The notes beneath the pieces are model-generated. The model saw only the letters and a program-made list of their open reading frames with translations. It was not told the origin of the DNA and made no database searches. Positions 1-9,828 of a stretch of DNA of 64,000 nucleotides are shown here, in pieces (position 1 is the first letter of the stretch; each line of letters begins with the position of its first letter). Source of the DNA: Brucella pseudogrignonensis (GTDB taxonomy: Bacteria > Pseudomonadota > Alphaproteobacteria > Rhizobiales > Rhizobiaceae). The DNA lies in assembly GCF_032190615.1 (NCBI RefSeq), contig NZ_JAVLAT010000002.1, positions 1,168,001-1,232,000 on the forward strand, in the 5' to 3' direction. The position numbers were made by a program, and so were the translations under genes.

Positions 1-854
1 AAAGTGTTCGCCATCAGCATTGCAATGGTCATCGGGCCCACACCACCCGGAACCGGCGTAATGGCTCCAGCCATTTTTTCCGCGTCCGCAAAGTCGACAT
101 CGCCAACCAGACGCGTCTTGCCTTCGCCCTTTTCAGGCGCAGGAATGCGATTGATACCGACGTCGATCACTGTCGCACCCGGCTTGATCCAATCAGCCTT
201 GACCATCTGCGGACGACCAACAGCCGCAACCAGAATATCAGCTGTGCGGGCAATTGCTGGCAAGTCTTTCGTACGACTATGCGCGACAGTGACTGTTGCA
301 TTGGCCGCGAGCAGAAGATTGAACATCGGCTTACCAACGATATTGGAACGACCAATCACAACAGCATTAAGGCCGGACAGATCACGGCCATGAACACGCT
401 CAATCATAATCATCGCACCAGCTGGCGTACAGGGAACGAAAGCCGTATCGACTTCACCAGTGCCAAGCTTACCAACATTAATGAAATGAAAGCCGTCGAC
501 GTCTTTTTCCGGCGAGATCGTCTGGATCACACGACCTGAATCGATGTGCTTTGGTAGTGGCAGCTGCACCAGAATACCGTGAATAGCCGGATCGTTGTTG
601 AGGCAATCGATCAAAACGAGAAGTTCCTGCTCGGATGCATCTTCTGCCAAATCGTGCTGAACAGAAACGAAACCGCATTCTTTGGCTTTCTTTCCTTTAG
701 AGGCAACATAGACCTGACTGGCTGGGTCTTCACCGACAATAACCACCGCGATGCCGGGGACAACGCCGGTCGCAGCCACGAGCTTTTCTGTCTCACGCTT
801 CACCGTGGAAACCACGTCCTCGGCGAGCTTCTTGCCATCGATCAATTGGGCCAT
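1..854 (-). CDS. folD: FolD methylenetetrahydrofolate dehydrogenase/cyclohydrolase (3' end cut)
   Basis: Cytosolic bifunctional enzyme that interconverts 5,10-methylene-THF, 5,10-methenyl-THF and 10-formyl-THF in one-carbon metabolism. The reverse strand reads without a stop from an ATG at 854 to the window edge (284 codons of a family usually near 300). The translation begins [13 protein letters not shown]. It contains the folate-site block [20 protein letters not shown] with the catalytic YxxxK, then [18 protein letters not shown], the Rossmann motif [12 protein letters not shown], and the C-terminal signature [11 protein letters not shown]. Only the last residues are missing. The gene runs off the window edge, so operon context to the left is unknown. 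Confidence 0.97.
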   Translation of the reverse strand, partial: MAQLIDGKKLAEDVVSTVKRETEKLVAATGVVPGIAVVIVGEDPASQVYVASKGKKAKECGFVSVQHDLAEDASEQELLVLIDCLNNDPAIHGILVQLPLPKHIDSGRVIQTISPEKDVDGFHFINVGKLGTGEVDTAFVPCTPAGAMIMIERVHGRDLSGLNAVVIGRSNIVGKPMFNLLLAANATVTVAHSRTKDLPAIARTADILVAAVGRPQMVKADWIKPGATVIDVGINRIPAPEKGEGKTRLVGDVDFADAEKMAGAITPVPGGVGPMTIAMLMANT

Positions 855-963
855 ATTGAATGCTCCGATCTAAACAGACGATGCCTTGGGATACACCGTC
901 TTTGTTCTAAAAACATGCCAATAAGCGTCATCACTGAAGATGACAATCTCTAAGCGGCAAGTT

Positions 964-1566
964 TCAGGATAAAGTCGCAAAATGTCGGAGTGTGAAGCCT
1001 ATTTCATAGAGCAGCGCGACTGAAACGAACACCGCGTGATAACGCCGGTTTTCCGTGAATATTGCCACAAGGCTGGCCGCAATCAACAATGCGATACGAA
1101 CGGGATATTCGAAGCCGTAGAGATAATAATGGTCCATACCCTTAAGCAAAGTATCAACAACATCAGCTATATAGAGTAGAGCCAAGATACCGAAGAACCA
1201 TTTTCGCCGCGAGATGAAATAGTCACGATAGCCGGTATATTCTCCCATGCTGTCAGGAAACAGCAAAGTGCAGAGAAGGAAATAAAGCCCTGCATAGAAA
1301 AGTACGAAGAAGTAGATTTCAAAGGTCCAAAGATGGATCGTGCGGAGGTTAAATTCAAACCACCAGAAATGGATAACCGACAATAGAATAAAAGCCACCC
1401 ATGCAATATGCACCGGATAGATATTCTGTTTTCCGGGATGCTGAATAAAGCGCGCGAGCCCAGTCAAAAGGCGTGAAACGCTAAGGCCAAGTATGATCCC
1501 GATGATGATGCGGACATGCGTGAAAGCTTCCGCGGGCGGCACGCCGGTTGTTAGCGACGGGTCCAT
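964..1566 (-). CDS. Multipass inner-membrane protein, unknown function
   Basis: A 200-residue protein with about six hydrophobic segments: residues near 20-40, 50-70, 80-105, 120-140, 150-170 and 175-195. No catalytic or binding motif is recognised. The ATG at 1566 is preceded by a purine-rich GGAGGG-type ribosome site (the plus strand reads ccctcc just beyond it), which supports this start. It lies alone between folD and proC, with folD downstream on the same strand (about 110 nt gap). Integral membrane location is inferred from hydrophobicity; function is unknown. Confidence 0.75.
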   Translation of the reverse strand: MDPSLTTGVPPAEAFTHVRIIIGIILGLSVSRLLTGLARFIQHPGKQNIYPVHIAWVAFILLSVIHFWWFEFNLRTIHLWTFEIYFFVLFYAGLYFLLCTLLFPDSMGEYTGYRDYFISRRKWFFGILALLYIADVVDTLLKGMDHYYLYGFEYPVRIALLIAASLVAIFTENRRYHAVFVSVALLYEIGFTLRHFATLS

Positions 1567-1722
1567 TGTTTCCCTCCTGATACTTTATTAAAAGCATCTT
1601 GGCGCATAAATGTAAGTAATCAATAAACTACGCAAATTATAAAATCTGGTTGATTGCGATCCAATAGATTTTGCTAATCAAACTTGCGAAACAGAGCCTA
1701 TGGCGGCTATACCGAAATGGCA

Positions 1723-1765
1723 TTAGAGCGTGTTTCGAGCTGATTGATTCAGATCAGCGCTCTAA
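1723..1765. repeat. Intergenic imperfect palindrome
   Basis: Outer arms TTAGAGCG and CGCTCTAA (8 of 8 pairs) enclose inner arms CTGAT and ATCAG around a short loop, in the gap upstream of proC. There is no T-run, so it is a poor terminator. Its form resembles dispersed intergenic palindromes common in Brucellaceae genomes; whether it is repeated elsewhere cannot be seen here. Confidence 0.45.
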
Positions 1766-1850
1766 ATAATTGTTTCAAAGCGTATCTTCTCCGAAAGGCG
1801 TTTTAAAGTTTTCGGTACACGCACTAATCCAATAAAGGCGGAACATTCTC

Positions 1851-2666
1851 ATGCAAGATACAGTCATTCTCGTCGGTTGCGGCAATATGGGCTTCGCCAT
1901 GCTCAAGGGTTGGCTCGACAGCGGCATATTACAAGCCGAGAATGTGCATGTGGTTGAGCCATCTGAAGCGCTGCAAACACGGGCAGCGCTTGCTGGCGTC
2001 AATGCCTGTTCAAGTGCGGATTCACTGCCCGATGACCTTAACCCACGCATGGTGTTGATTGCCGTCAAACCACAGGTTATGGGCGATGTGTTGCCTGTCT
2101 ATAAGCGCTTTGCACCGAATGCGACCTTTGTCAGCGTCGCTGCAGGTATTCCAGTTTCGTTTTTTGAGCAGAATTTGGGTAGCGATGCAAAGATTATGCG
2201 CTGCATGCCAAACACGCCTGCTGCCATTGGCAAGGGAATGCTTGTTACCTACAAAAATGCCAATGTGAGTGACGACGATGCCGCTTTCGTAAAAAGCTTG
2301 CTCAAGACATCCGGCAAAGTCGCAAGCATTACTGACGAAGCGCAGATGGATGCTGTGACGGCGATTTCCGGTTCTGGTCCTGCTTATGTGTTCCACTTTA
2401 TCGAAGCGCTCACCGATGCTGGCGTAACCGCTGGACTGCCGCGTGAAACGGCAGCGCTCCTTGCTATGCAGACTGTCATGGGCGCAGGAGCGCTGGCAGC
2501 GGCCAGCAGTGACAGCCCAACCAAGCTGCGGGAACAGGTTACAAGCCCGAACGGCACAACTGCAGCAGCACTCGAAGTTCTGATGGGCGAAGATCGTCTC
2601 AAGAATTTGGTGGCCGAAGCTGTCGATGCGGCACGCAAGCGTTCGGTTGAGCTGGGTAAAGCCTAA
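1851..2666 (+). CDS. proC: Pyrroline-5-carboxylate reductase
   Basis: Cytosolic NAD(P)H-dependent enzyme for the last step of proline synthesis (pyrroline-5-carboxylate to proline). The 271-residue length matches the family. The N-terminal Rossmann motif VGCGNMGFAMLKGWL is at residues 6-20, the conserved MPNTPAAIGKGM is mid-protein, and the family signature is near residues 173-235 (AISGSGPAYVFHFIEALTD, then REQVTSPNGTTAAAL). The gene stands alone, facing the ABC operon. The two stop codons overlap by two bases at 2664-2665, so there is no room for a separate terminator between the convergent transcripts. Confidence 0.97.
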   Translation: MQDTVILVGCGNMGFAMLKGWLDSGILQAENVHVVEPSEALQTRAALAGVNACSSADSLPDDLNPRMVLIAVKPQVMGDVLPVYKRFAPNATFVSVAAGIPVSFFEQNLGSDAKIMRCMPNTPAAIGKGMLVTYKNANVSDDDAAFVKSLLKTSGKVASITDEAQMDAVTAISGSGPAYVFHFIEALTDAGVTAGLPRETAALLAMQTVMGAGALAAASSDSPTKLREQVTSPNGTTAAALEVLMGEDRLKNLVAEAVDAARKRSVELGKA

Positions 2667-3406
2667 GTCAATATTTTCGGCACCGCTTCAATCAGCGCCT
2701 TTGTAACAGGTGCTTGCGGTGCCGCAATCAACTCTCCCGCGGGGCGACATTCAACAATTCGCCCGCGCTCCATCACAGCAATCCGATCGGCCATTTGTGC
2801 AGCAACCGCCAGATCATGCGTGATGAAGAGATAGGCCGTGCCTTCGGCCTTCTGTATTTCCTGCAACAGTTTTAGAATTGAGCCACGCACCGTCACATCG
2901 AGCGCCGACACCGCTTCATCCAGAACGATGAGCGATGGGCTTGTTGCAAAGGCCCGTGCAATTGCCACCCGCTGACGCTGGCCACCGGAAATCTCATGCA
3001 CCCCGCGTTTGCAAAACGCGGGATCAAGGCCAACCTTTTGCAGAAGCTCAGAAATATCGCGCTTTATACCATGAATGCGCAGGGGTTCGCTGAGCAGATC
3101 ATGCACCGTTGCGCGTGGATTGAATGCCGAAAGCGGGTCTTGAAACACCATCTGCATCCGAGCGCGGCGCTTTCTCAACGCGCTGCCTTTGAGCGCAAGC
3201 CAGTTCTCATTCTCGAACTGAATCGAACCCGATTGAAGTACATGCAGCCTTAGAAGTGCGCGTGCCAGTGTAGATTTACCGCTGCCGGAAGGCCCGACCA
3301 GCGCCAGCGTTTCACCTGCTGCAATCTCAAGATTTACATGATCCAGCGCAAGCTTCTCGCCATAACGCACGGTCAGATCAGTTGCCTGCAACAAAACTCT
3401 ATCCAT
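2663..3406 (-). CDS. ABC transporter ATPase, DppF/OppF/NikE type
   Basis: Second ATP-binding subunit of a peptide/nickel-type importer, acting on the cytosolic face of the inner membrane. Walker A GPSGSGKST, Q-loop VFQDPLSAFNP, signature ISGGQRQRVAIARA and Walker B LIVLDEAVSALD followed by the H-loop are all present. The start ATG at 3406 overlaps the stop of the preceding ATPase by 8 nt; the frame extends further upstream but only inside that gene. It is the last gene of the operon. At about 247 residues it is short and lacks the extended C-terminal oligopeptide-binding tail of some DppF proteins. Substrate cannot be read from the ATPase. Confidence 0.92.
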   Translation of the reverse strand: MDRVLLQATDLTVRYGEKLALDHVNLEIAAGETLALVGPSGSGKSTLARALLRLHVLQSGSIQFENENWLALKGSALRKRRARMQMVFQDPLSAFNPRATVHDLLSEPLRIHGIKRDISELLQKVGLDPAFCKRGVHEISGGQRQRVAIARAFATSPSLIVLDEAVSALDVTVRGSILKLLQEIQKAEGTAYLFITHDLAVAAQMADRIAVMERGRIVECRPAGELIAAPQAPVTKALIEAVPKILT

Positions 3407-4154
3407 GTTGAGGTTCCAGCACGGGAACGGCTGCAATCAGCGCTTTTGTATAGTCACTTTTTGGGTTTGCGATGATCGCACGCGCCGGACCGCTCTCCAC
3501 CAGTTCGCCATGACGGAACACGGCAATACGATCCGCCAGATTGGAAGCCAGCGCAATATCATGTGTGATGAAGATTAGCGTCATGCCATCAGCCTGAACC
3601 AAGGCGCGCAGGAGTGCCACGATTTCGCGTTGCACAATGGTATCTAGCGCACTGGTTGGCTCGTCAGCAATCAACAGAACGGGGTTTGCTGCGATGGCAA
3701 GTGCAATGGCGATACGCTGTTTCTGCCCACCGGAAAACTGATGCGGATAGCGCGAAAAACTCTGTTCCGGCTCGGCTATCTGAACACGCGCTAAGAGCTT
3801 GAGCGCCTTATCTTTTGCCGCATGACGATCAATGTTTTCGTGGGCACGGATTGTCTCGACGAGTTGCGCACCAACACGCATCAAGGGGTCAAAACTTGAA
3901 GCCGGATCCTGAAACACAAAGCCCACATCGTAGCCCAGCTTTGGTTTTCCATTCGGCCACTCAATCGCGCCTGAAACGCGGGCATTGGCTGGCAGCAGGC
4001 CAGCAAGAGCCAACGCCAATGTACTTTTTCCGGAACCGCTTTCACCGATAATGGCAAGCGTTTCACCGGCCTCTATATCGAGGTCAAGATTTTTGAGCGC
4101 TGTATCGCTGCCATAGCGCACGCTAAGATTTTCAATATGGGCGACCACGCTCAT
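3399..4154 (-). CDS. ABC transporter ATPase, DppD/OppD/NikD type
   Basis: First ATP-binding subunit of the importer. Starting at the ATG at 4154 (MSVVAHIENLSVRYG) gives 251 residues. The longer open frame upstream is Arg-rich and lies inside the permease gene. Walker A is GESGSGKST, the Q-loop is FVFQDPASSFDPL, the signature is FSGGQKQRIAIALA and Walker B is LLIADEPTSALD. The start overlaps the permease stop as ATGA, which indicates translational coupling. With the neighbouring ATPase it would form a heterodimer. The pair of ATPases with two permeases and a family 5 binding protein is the classic peptide/nickel importer layout. Confidence 0.92.
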   Translation of the reverse strand: MSVVAHIENLSVRYGSDTALKNLDLDIEAGETLAIIGESGSGKSTLALALAGLLPANARVSGAIEWPNGKPKLGYDVGFVFQDPASSFDPLMRVGAQLVETIRAHENIDRHAAKDKALKLLARVQIAEPEQSFSRYPHQFSGGQKQRIAIALAIAANPVLLIADEPTSALDTIVQREIVALLRALVQADGMTLIFITHDIALASNLADRIAVFRHGELVESGPARAIIANPKSDYTKALIAAVPVLEPQHG

Positions 4155-4981
4155 GCCTGCACCTCGCGCCGCGATGCAGCCTGTGTGATGCCTTCGCCTG
4201 CGAGATAGACGCCGACGACAGTCAAAGCCAGCGCAAGCCCGGGCAGAATTGACAACCACGGTGCAGAGCGTAAAACCGTGCGCCCTTCAGCAATCATGCC
4301 GCCCCATGTCACGCGATTGGGATCACCTAGTCCCAGAAATGACAGTGCTGCTTCAATCAGAATTGCGGAGGCAACAATTACCGGCACAAGAGCCAAAACC
4401 GGCGGCAAGGCATTGGGCAGGATTTGCCGGAACGCAATTTCAAGCGGGTGCATACCGATAACGTGGGCTGACGCCACGTAATCGCGCTCACGGATTGACA
4501 GCATTTGCCCGCGCGTCAGACGTGCAGCCTGCGTCCAGCTTGAAAGCGCAATTGCAGCCACCAGCACCGACAACGAAGGCCCCGCGATACTAACCAGCGC
4601 CAGCGCCAGCAAAAAGCCCGGCACAGTCTGAAAAGCTTCTGTGATGCGCATCAGCAGTTCATCGACCAGACCACCGGCGAAACCTGACAGTGTACCGACA
4701 ATGCTGCCAATCAAAATAGATGCAGCGGCTGCCGCCAGCCCCACGACCAGCGATGTGCGGCTTGCATGGAAAAGTTCGGCCAGCACATCACGACCGAGCC
4801 GGTCTGTTCCGAGCGGAAAGGATGCATTGTCGAACGGCGCAAGCATCGGCGTTGCAACAATACGCAGCTGATCGCCGGGAAACAGTAGCGTTGCGAGAAG
4901 AGCTGATGCCATCAGCGCGAGCAGAATAATCGCACCTGCAATGCCCTCGCCCGATCCGAAGTAACGTCTCATCCCACTCAT
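4151..4981 (-). CDS. ABC transporter permease, DppC/NikC type
   Basis: Inner-membrane permease of 276 residues with about six membrane spans. It has the FPLGTDRLGRDVLAEL motif near residue 55, which is typical of the DppC family, and the EAA-loop region around ASAHVIGMHPLEIAFRQILP, which contacts the ATPase. Start and stop both use 4-nt ATGA overlaps with the neighbours, so the permeases and first ATPase are tightly coupled. Substrate is not evident from the sequence. Confidence 0.93.
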   Translation of the reverse strand: MSGMRRYFGSGEGIAGAIILLALMASALLATLLFPGDQLRIVATPMLAPFDNASFPLGTDRLGRDVLAELFHASRTSLVVGLAAAAASILIGSIVGTLSGFAGGLVDELLMRITEAFQTVPGFLLALALVSIAGPSLSVLVAAIALSSWTQAARLTRGQMLSIRERDYVASAHVIGMHPLEIAFRQILPNALPPVLALVPVIVASAILIEAALSFLGLGDPNRVTWGGMIAEGRTVLRSAPWLSILPGLALALTVVGVYLAGEGITQAASRREVQA

Positions 4982-5979
4982 CGCAGGGCCTTTCCCGCAG
5001 TTATGCGCGGATCAAGCCAGAGATAAAGAAGATCGACGACGAAATTGACCACGATCACCATAATGGCGCTGGTTAAAATAACACCCAGCAGCAAAGGCGT
5101 ATCGCGGCTTGCAACCGCCTCCTGTGCGAGCCTTCCAAGGCCGGGAACTGCAAAGACGCTTTCAATCACCACACTGCCGCCCAGCATAGAGGCGGCTTGC
5201 AACCCAAGCATGGTGACAAGTGGTGAGAGCGCGTTACGCGCCACATGGCGAAGTACGATACGCGGACCTGATATGCCTCTCGCTTTTAATGCACGGACAA
5301 AATCCATCCGCCAGATATCAGCCATGGAAGCACGCATCACACGCAGATAAAGGGCCAGATAAATCAGCCCTAGCGATACAACTGGCAGCACGAGGTGGCG
5401 AGCTATATCCAGTCCGCGCGCAAGCCCCTCTTTGCCCGAAGCAATGGTCTCAATACCGCTTGAAGGCAACCAGCGCAGCCGGATTGAGAACAGGATGACA
5501 AGCACAAGCGCCAACCAGAAACCGGGAATGGCATAGAGAATAAGTGAGGCAACCGACAGGAAACGATCGCGAAAGCTTCCCGGTCTTGCGCCTGCAACAA
5601 TCCCCAGCGCCGACCCAACCGCGAATGACAGTGCCGTCGCAGCACCCATCAGCAAAAGCGTATTGGGAAGGCGCTCAAGAATAACATCGAGAATGGGGCG
5701 GTTGAAACTGACCGACCAACCAAGATTGCCCTGCAAAAGTGCGGCAAGATAGGCAGTCAACCTGTGCCAAACGGATTGGTCCAGCCCCCAGCGAGCACGC
5801 ATCTCAGCAATGGCACTCGCATCACCGCCAAAGCTTACCGCATAGGCATCGACCGCATCACCGGGGGCCAATTCCAACATCAAAAAACAGCCAACAATAA
5901 CAATTAGCAGCACAATCATGCTGCTGATCAGTCGTTTCCTGAAAAGGGTCAGAATCTGCGCCACGTCGTGAACGTACAA
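4978..5979 (-). CDS. ABC transporter permease, DppB/NikB type
   Basis: Inner-membrane permease of about 333 residues with an N-terminal span followed by LELAPGDAVDAYAV (the PGD motif of DppB proteins) and RWGLDQSVWHRL. The EAA loop is near ALKARGISGPRIVLRHVARN. The exact start is unsure: 5979 is a TTG codon and a GTG at 5964 would also fit. It follows the binding-protein gene by about 30-45 nt and overlaps the next permease as ATGA. Confidence 0.9.
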   Translation of the reverse strand: MYVHDVAQILTLFRKRLISSMIVLLIVIVGCFLMLELAPGDAVDAYAVSFGGDASAIAEMRARWGLDQSVWHRLTAYLAALLQGNLGWSVSFNRPILDVILERLPNTLLLMGAATALSFAVGSALGIVAGARPGSFRDRFLSVASLILYAIPGFWLALVLVILFSIRLRWLPSSGIETIASGKEGLARGLDIARHLVLPVVSLGLIYLALYLRVMRASMADIWRMDFVRALKARGISGPRIVLRHVARNALSPLVTMLGLQAASMLGGSVVIESVFAVPGLGRLAQEAVASRDTPLLLGVILTSAIMVIVVNFVVDLLYLWLDPRITAGKALR

Positions 5980-6008
5980 TCAAAGCAACGCTTCGTCACA
6001 ATATTTCG

Positions 6009-7622
6009 TCACTGTGCAACAAACACGTCTGCCCAGTTGGAAACTGCCCAACGTGGATTGTTGGAAACATTTTTTACGCGCTCATTGGCAACCGTGATAA
6101 AGCCCCATTCCGCTACATTGATGAGCGGCAGATCAGCTTCGACCAGTTGCTGGAATTGATGATAAAGCGCGATACGCTTTTCCTCGTCAATTTCATGTGC
6201 AGCCTTGTCAATGAGCGCGTCCAGTTCCTCATTGGCATAACCGCCCTGATTGGAGAACGGAACGCCTGCTGCAATCCCGCTTTCCACCAGAATGGTCGTC
6301 GAAATAGCCGGGTCGCCACGATAGACGGCCGGTGCGATAGCGAGATCAAAATCATGATCCGTGTAGACTGCCTTTTGATGTGCCGCTGAATCATTATTGA
6401 CGATACGCGCATCAATGCCGATTTCCGCCAGCGCCTGCCGCAGATAATCACCAAACTGCCTGGTTTCGTTGAAATATGGGGCTGGCAGCAGCTTTAGTGC
6501 AAAGCGCGTGCCGTCCTTGCCGCGCTTATAACCCGCCTCATCCAAGAGCGCATTGGCCTTCGCCACATCGAAAGGATAAGCGGCGACATCGCCCGTATAA
6601 AACTGGCTATCATATTGGGGAACCGGCCCAGTCGAAGGCTTGGCAAAGCCCAGGAAAATGGTCTTTACGACGAAATCGCGATCAATCGCATGAGCGATTG
6701 CCTGACGAACTTTGAGGTCAGACAATTCCTTGCGGCGATGATTGATTTCAACGACCAGCTGATAGGTCAGCGCCTCATAGCCCTTGGAAATGACATTGAT
6801 CCCCGGCACTTTCGAAATGCGGTCGAGATCTGCCAGAGGCACGGCGGAAAACGCAGCAAGGTCAATTTCCTCAGCCTCAAGCGCACCCGCAGCCGCAGCC
6901 CGATCCGGCAGCACCCGATAGATGACTTCATCGAGATAAGGCTCGCCCTCGCCCCAATAATCATCATTTTTCACAAGGCGATAATATTCCCCGGTTTTGT
7001 GCTCGGCATATTTGAATGGGCCAGTGCCAATCAGCTTCTCATTGGCAGGGTTGGCGGCAATATCCGTGCCCTCAAACACATGCTTCGGCAGCACTGCGGT
7101 CAGCGCTGGCAACTCATTGCGAATAAGCTGAAACGGTGTTGGTTCGCTGAAGTGGAAAACTGCCGTATGCTCATCCGGCGTTTCGACCTTCTCGAGCGCC
7201 TTGAACACCACGCGGCCAAGATTTTGCAGCGGTTTCCAGACCTGCACCGCCGAAAACGCAACGTCTGCGGATGTAAAGGGCTTACCGTCATGCCATTTGA
7301 CGCCATCACGCAGGCGGAAGGTTGCAGTCAGACCGTCATCAGAGCCTTCCCAGCTGGTTGCAAGGCGCGGCTCCAGGCCGTATTCACCGTCGAAGGAAGC
7401 TTCAGCCAAAGGCTCGATTACCTTGCTCGCCACGAAGAAAACGCCGTTGGAAGCGACAATGGCCGGATTGAGATTGCGTGGCTCGGAATCTGCGGCCACG
7501 ATCAGTCGCCCACCTTTTTGCGGCACATCTTCAGCCCGCGCCCAGTGGGGCAACAGCGGCAAAGCCGCAAGCGATGTCGAACCAATCAGAAATGCCCTGC
7601 GTGAAGCAACAAACCGAGCCAT
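6009..7622 (-). CDS. ABC substrate-binding protein, family 5, Tat-exported
   Basis: Periplasmic solute-binding protein (SBP_bac_5 type) that delivers peptides, nickel complexes or similar solutes to the permeases encoded just downstream. The 537 residues start with SRRAFLIGS, a twin-arginine motif, then a hydrophobic stretch and a likely cleavage after ARA, so the protein is probably exported folded by Tat. Family features include AVLPKHVFEGTD, LIGTGPFKY, and RQAIAHAIDRDFVVKTIFLG. First gene of the five-gene importer operon; the promoter should lie in 7623-7735. Confidence 0.93.
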   Translation of the reverse strand: MARFVASRRAFLIGSTSLAALPLLPHWARAEDVPQKGGRLIVAADSEPRNLNPAIVASNGVFFVASKVIEPLAEASFDGEYGLEPRLATSWEGSDDGLTATFRLRDGVKWHDGKPFTSADVAFSAVQVWKPLQNLGRVVFKALEKVETPDEHTAVFHFSEPTPFQLIRNELPALTAVLPKHVFEGTDIAANPANEKLIGTGPFKYAEHKTGEYYRLVKNDDYWGEGEPYLDEVIYRVLPDRAAAAGALEAEEIDLAAFSAVPLADLDRISKVPGINVISKGYEALTYQLVVEINHRRKELSDLKVRQAIAHAIDRDFVVKTIFLGFAKPSTGPVPQYDSQFYTGDVAAYPFDVAKANALLDEAGYKRGKDGTRFALKLLPAPYFNETRQFGDYLRQALAEIGIDARIVNNDSAAHQKAVYTDHDFDLAIAPAVYRGDPAISTTILVESGIAAGVPFSNQGGYANEELDALIDKAAHEIDEEKRIALYHQFQQLVEADLPLINVAEWGFITVANERVKNVSNNPRWAVSNWADVFVAQ

Positions 7623-7735
7623 ATCCCTGCCTCCGAAATTCCGTTTCCTTTGTCTACAACGGCGCTAACGGAATTGCAGGGTAAATCCTGTCACAGTGGC
7701 AATAAATATCGAAACTTGTTTCTCTTTCCGTAAGG

Positions 7736-8533
7736 CTAATCTACCGGTAGCTCTCTGCGCGACCAATCCTTCTTAGGGATAGGGTCACCAATCGCATATT
7801 GAAACGACGAAACCGCCATGTCTTTTGGATTAACTTCGCAATTGAAATCAAGGTCGTACCACTTTGCATGACTTCTGAAGGCACCATCCGACATCTTCAA
7901 ACGCGTCTCTGTCAGCGTCCCACCTGTGCGTGCCATCATATCGGGAATAATATCAGGCCGATTATGCCGGATTTGCTCCAATGCCTCTATTCCGCAAACT
8001 TGAATGACCCGATCCTTAGGAGAAAGCTTTCCCAAAGCCTGTTTGACATGTGGGTTTGAAAGCGCGTCCTTCGAATAAATTTTCCTGGCTTTGGTCATCT
8101 GCACTTCTTGCTTCGCCAAATTGGCTACACTCACAGACGATTTTTCAGTGCTGAGAATTGGATCAGTGGCAGATGATTTATTCTGATTAGGCTCGGTTTC
8201 ACCTTGCGTCGGTTGAGGTGCTTCTTTGCCCTCTTGGTCGGATGGCTTGGCAGGCTCAATCTTGGTGTTTTCTTTCTCTTCGTTTGCAGCAGTTTCAAAA
8301 GCCTTCTGTTCAGATGCGGCTCTGGCAGCATCATCCGACTTATCCGGCTGTTTCTCAGCCGGTGCCAAGGGTGGTGGCGGAACGAGTTCGACCTTTACAT
8401 CTTCCGGCTGGACAGAATGCGTTGACACCGGAAAGGTGATCAATAGAAGCGCGAGCACGGCACCATGCAGTCCGACCGAAACAACGCCACCCAAAACTGT
8501 GTCTTTGTCCACCACCAATGACGATCTCTTCAT
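7736..8533 (-). CDS. DUF930 protein with TonB-like N-terminal anchor
   Basis: A 265-residue envelope protein. Residues about 15-35 form one membrane span. A PPPPLAP segment and a long Glu/Lys/Pro/Gln-rich linker (about 50-140) follow, as in TonB-type proteins that cross the periplasm. The C-terminal globular part (about 150-265) has the spaced features of the DUF930 family: VCGIEALEQI, FRSHAKWYDLDFNCEV with two Cys overall, and a DPIPKKDW ending. Function of the family is unknown. It stands alone, with no exbB or exbD nearby. Confidence 0.8.
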   Translation of the reverse strand: MKRSSLVVDKDTVLGGVVSVGLHGAVLALLLITFPVSTHSVQPEDVKVELVPPPPLAPAEKQPDKSDDAARAASEQKAFETAANEEKENTKIEPAKPSDQEGKEAPQPTQGETEPNQNKSSATDPILSTEKSSVSVANLAKQEVQMTKARKIYSKDALSNPHVKQALGKLSPKDRVIQVCGIEALEQIRHNRPDIIPDMMARTGGTLTETRLKMSDGAFRSHAKWYDLDFNCEVNPKDMAVSSFQYAIGDPIPKKDWSRRELPVD

Positions 8534-8767
8534 TTCAGTAAAATTTGAAACTGCTTAAAATGATGCGCGTCTCAACCAAAATGAAACATGAAACAATTTC
8601 GCTTGAAAAGCATCCCTTTTCCTAACGCCATCAAGGTCACGCGCTGTGAAAACGGAGAACAGAGATTGCCTTAATACATAGACTTTGCAAAAAGGCTTAA
8701 ACATCCGCACGGGCAATTTCCGCCATGCAATACATAGCCCAGCGCTGCTCAAAGAAAGTGATTTTTC

Positions 8768-9178
8768 ATGATTGTTATAGACAAACACATACAACAGAAA
8801 ATCAGCTTCGCTTTCGGTGCAATGCTCTTGAACACTTCGCCAGTCTATTCGCAGGTTACATCAACAATTCAGACACCGCCAGCTTCGGCTGTTGCTGCAC
8901 TCTCGAGTGAAAAATCTTTGCATGAGCTCGCTTTGGCCAATCTCGTTGGTTCAAACTGTGAAATCAACGATGTCACAAAAGGTGATGCGGCACTGATCGG
9001 CGGAACGGCACAAGCCGTGGCAAGCCACATGAATCTGACTATGGACGTTTACATTAGCAACTACGTTCAGCCGGCAATGATGAAGCTTGCCACTCCAAAT
9101 GCATGCGAAGAGCATGAGCCGATGACGAGCGACGTCTTGCAGAATATAAAAGATTTAGGCGGAACAGTATTAGACTGA
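8768..9178 (+). CDS. Small secreted protein, unknown
   Basis: A 136-residue product. A hydrophobic stretch near residues 11-29 ending in PVYSQ looks like a signal peptide with a weak n-region, so periplasmic export is likely. The mature part is rich in Ala, Ser and Thr and has two cysteines (in GSNCEIND and ATPNACEEHE) that could form a disulfide. No family recognised. The next gene starts 70 nt downstream on the same strand. Confidence 0.6.
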   Translation: MIVIDKHIQQKISFAFGAMLLNTSPVYSQVTSTIQTPPASAVAALSSEKSLHELALANLVGSNCEINDVTKGDAALIGGTAQAVASHMNLTMDVYISNYVQPAMMKLATPNACEEHEPMTSDVLQNIKDLGGTVLD

Positions 9179-9247
9179 TTAAGAGAACTTGCTTACATCT
9201 TGAAATAAAAAAACATTCACAGCTTTTGACATGAAAGATGTTATATA

Positions 9248-9589
9248 ATGTACGAGAAGCGTACCACTCCGCCAATAAGCCATAGCCGTTTCGTTGAACG
9301 AATGATGAAACATGTTTTTTATGTGATAGTGGTCATGCTTATCTCAGTGGCGTTCGGTGCGATTGGCTTTATTATTTTTGAAGGTCTGGGACTTGAAGAT
9401 GCAATACTGCATTCAACCTTCATTCTCAGTGGTTTTGGGTTGATCAGTGTTCCTGCAAGCACGGCAGGCAAAATGTTCGCTGGAATATATGGCCTTTACG
9501 CCAATATTTTTTTCCTGGCGGGCTTCAGCATTATGTTTGCGCCGATCATTCACCGCATATTGCACAAAATGCATGCGGATGATTTCTGA
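9248..9589 (+). CDS. Small ion-channel-like membrane protein
   Basis: A 113-residue protein with two strong membrane spans (about residues 23-46 and 84-105). Between them is LSGFGLISVPASTAGKMFAG, which is arranged like the pore loop of two-span potassium-channel-like proteins (TxxGFGxxxP...) but does not match the TVGYG filter. Channel function is therefore only a guess. The ATG at 9248 overlaps a TATAAT-like string at 9242, so the ATG at 9302 may be the true start. Confidence 0.5.
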   Translation: MYEKRTTPPISHSRFVERMMKHVFYVIVVMLISVAFGAIGFIIFEGLGLEDAILHSTFILSGFGLISVPASTAGKMFAGIYGLYANIFFLAGFSIMFAPIIHRILHKMHADDF

Positions 9590-9828
9590 ACCCAATGCAG
9601 CGGAACTGATTTTCTCCTTCCGGCCTTATTAAAGAAATTTCCTTCTTGCCAAACACTTCCCTTGCATAGATCATGGTTAATTATGTGTTGTCGTATTTCG
9701 TGAGGAGATATTCGATACGGCACGTACATGGCGAGCTTTTACGGCTCTTTTAACCGCATTTGCGGAGTCTTGTATTGCAGTTTCCGTAAGTGCCTGAAGC
9801 TAATCATATTGGAAGAGAGGAAACAGAA

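Noticed and set aside
9224..9247. Promoter TTGACA...TATAAT upstream of the small membrane protein
   Set aside because: The spacing is only about 12 nt instead of 16-18, so it is not a normal sigma-70 promoter.
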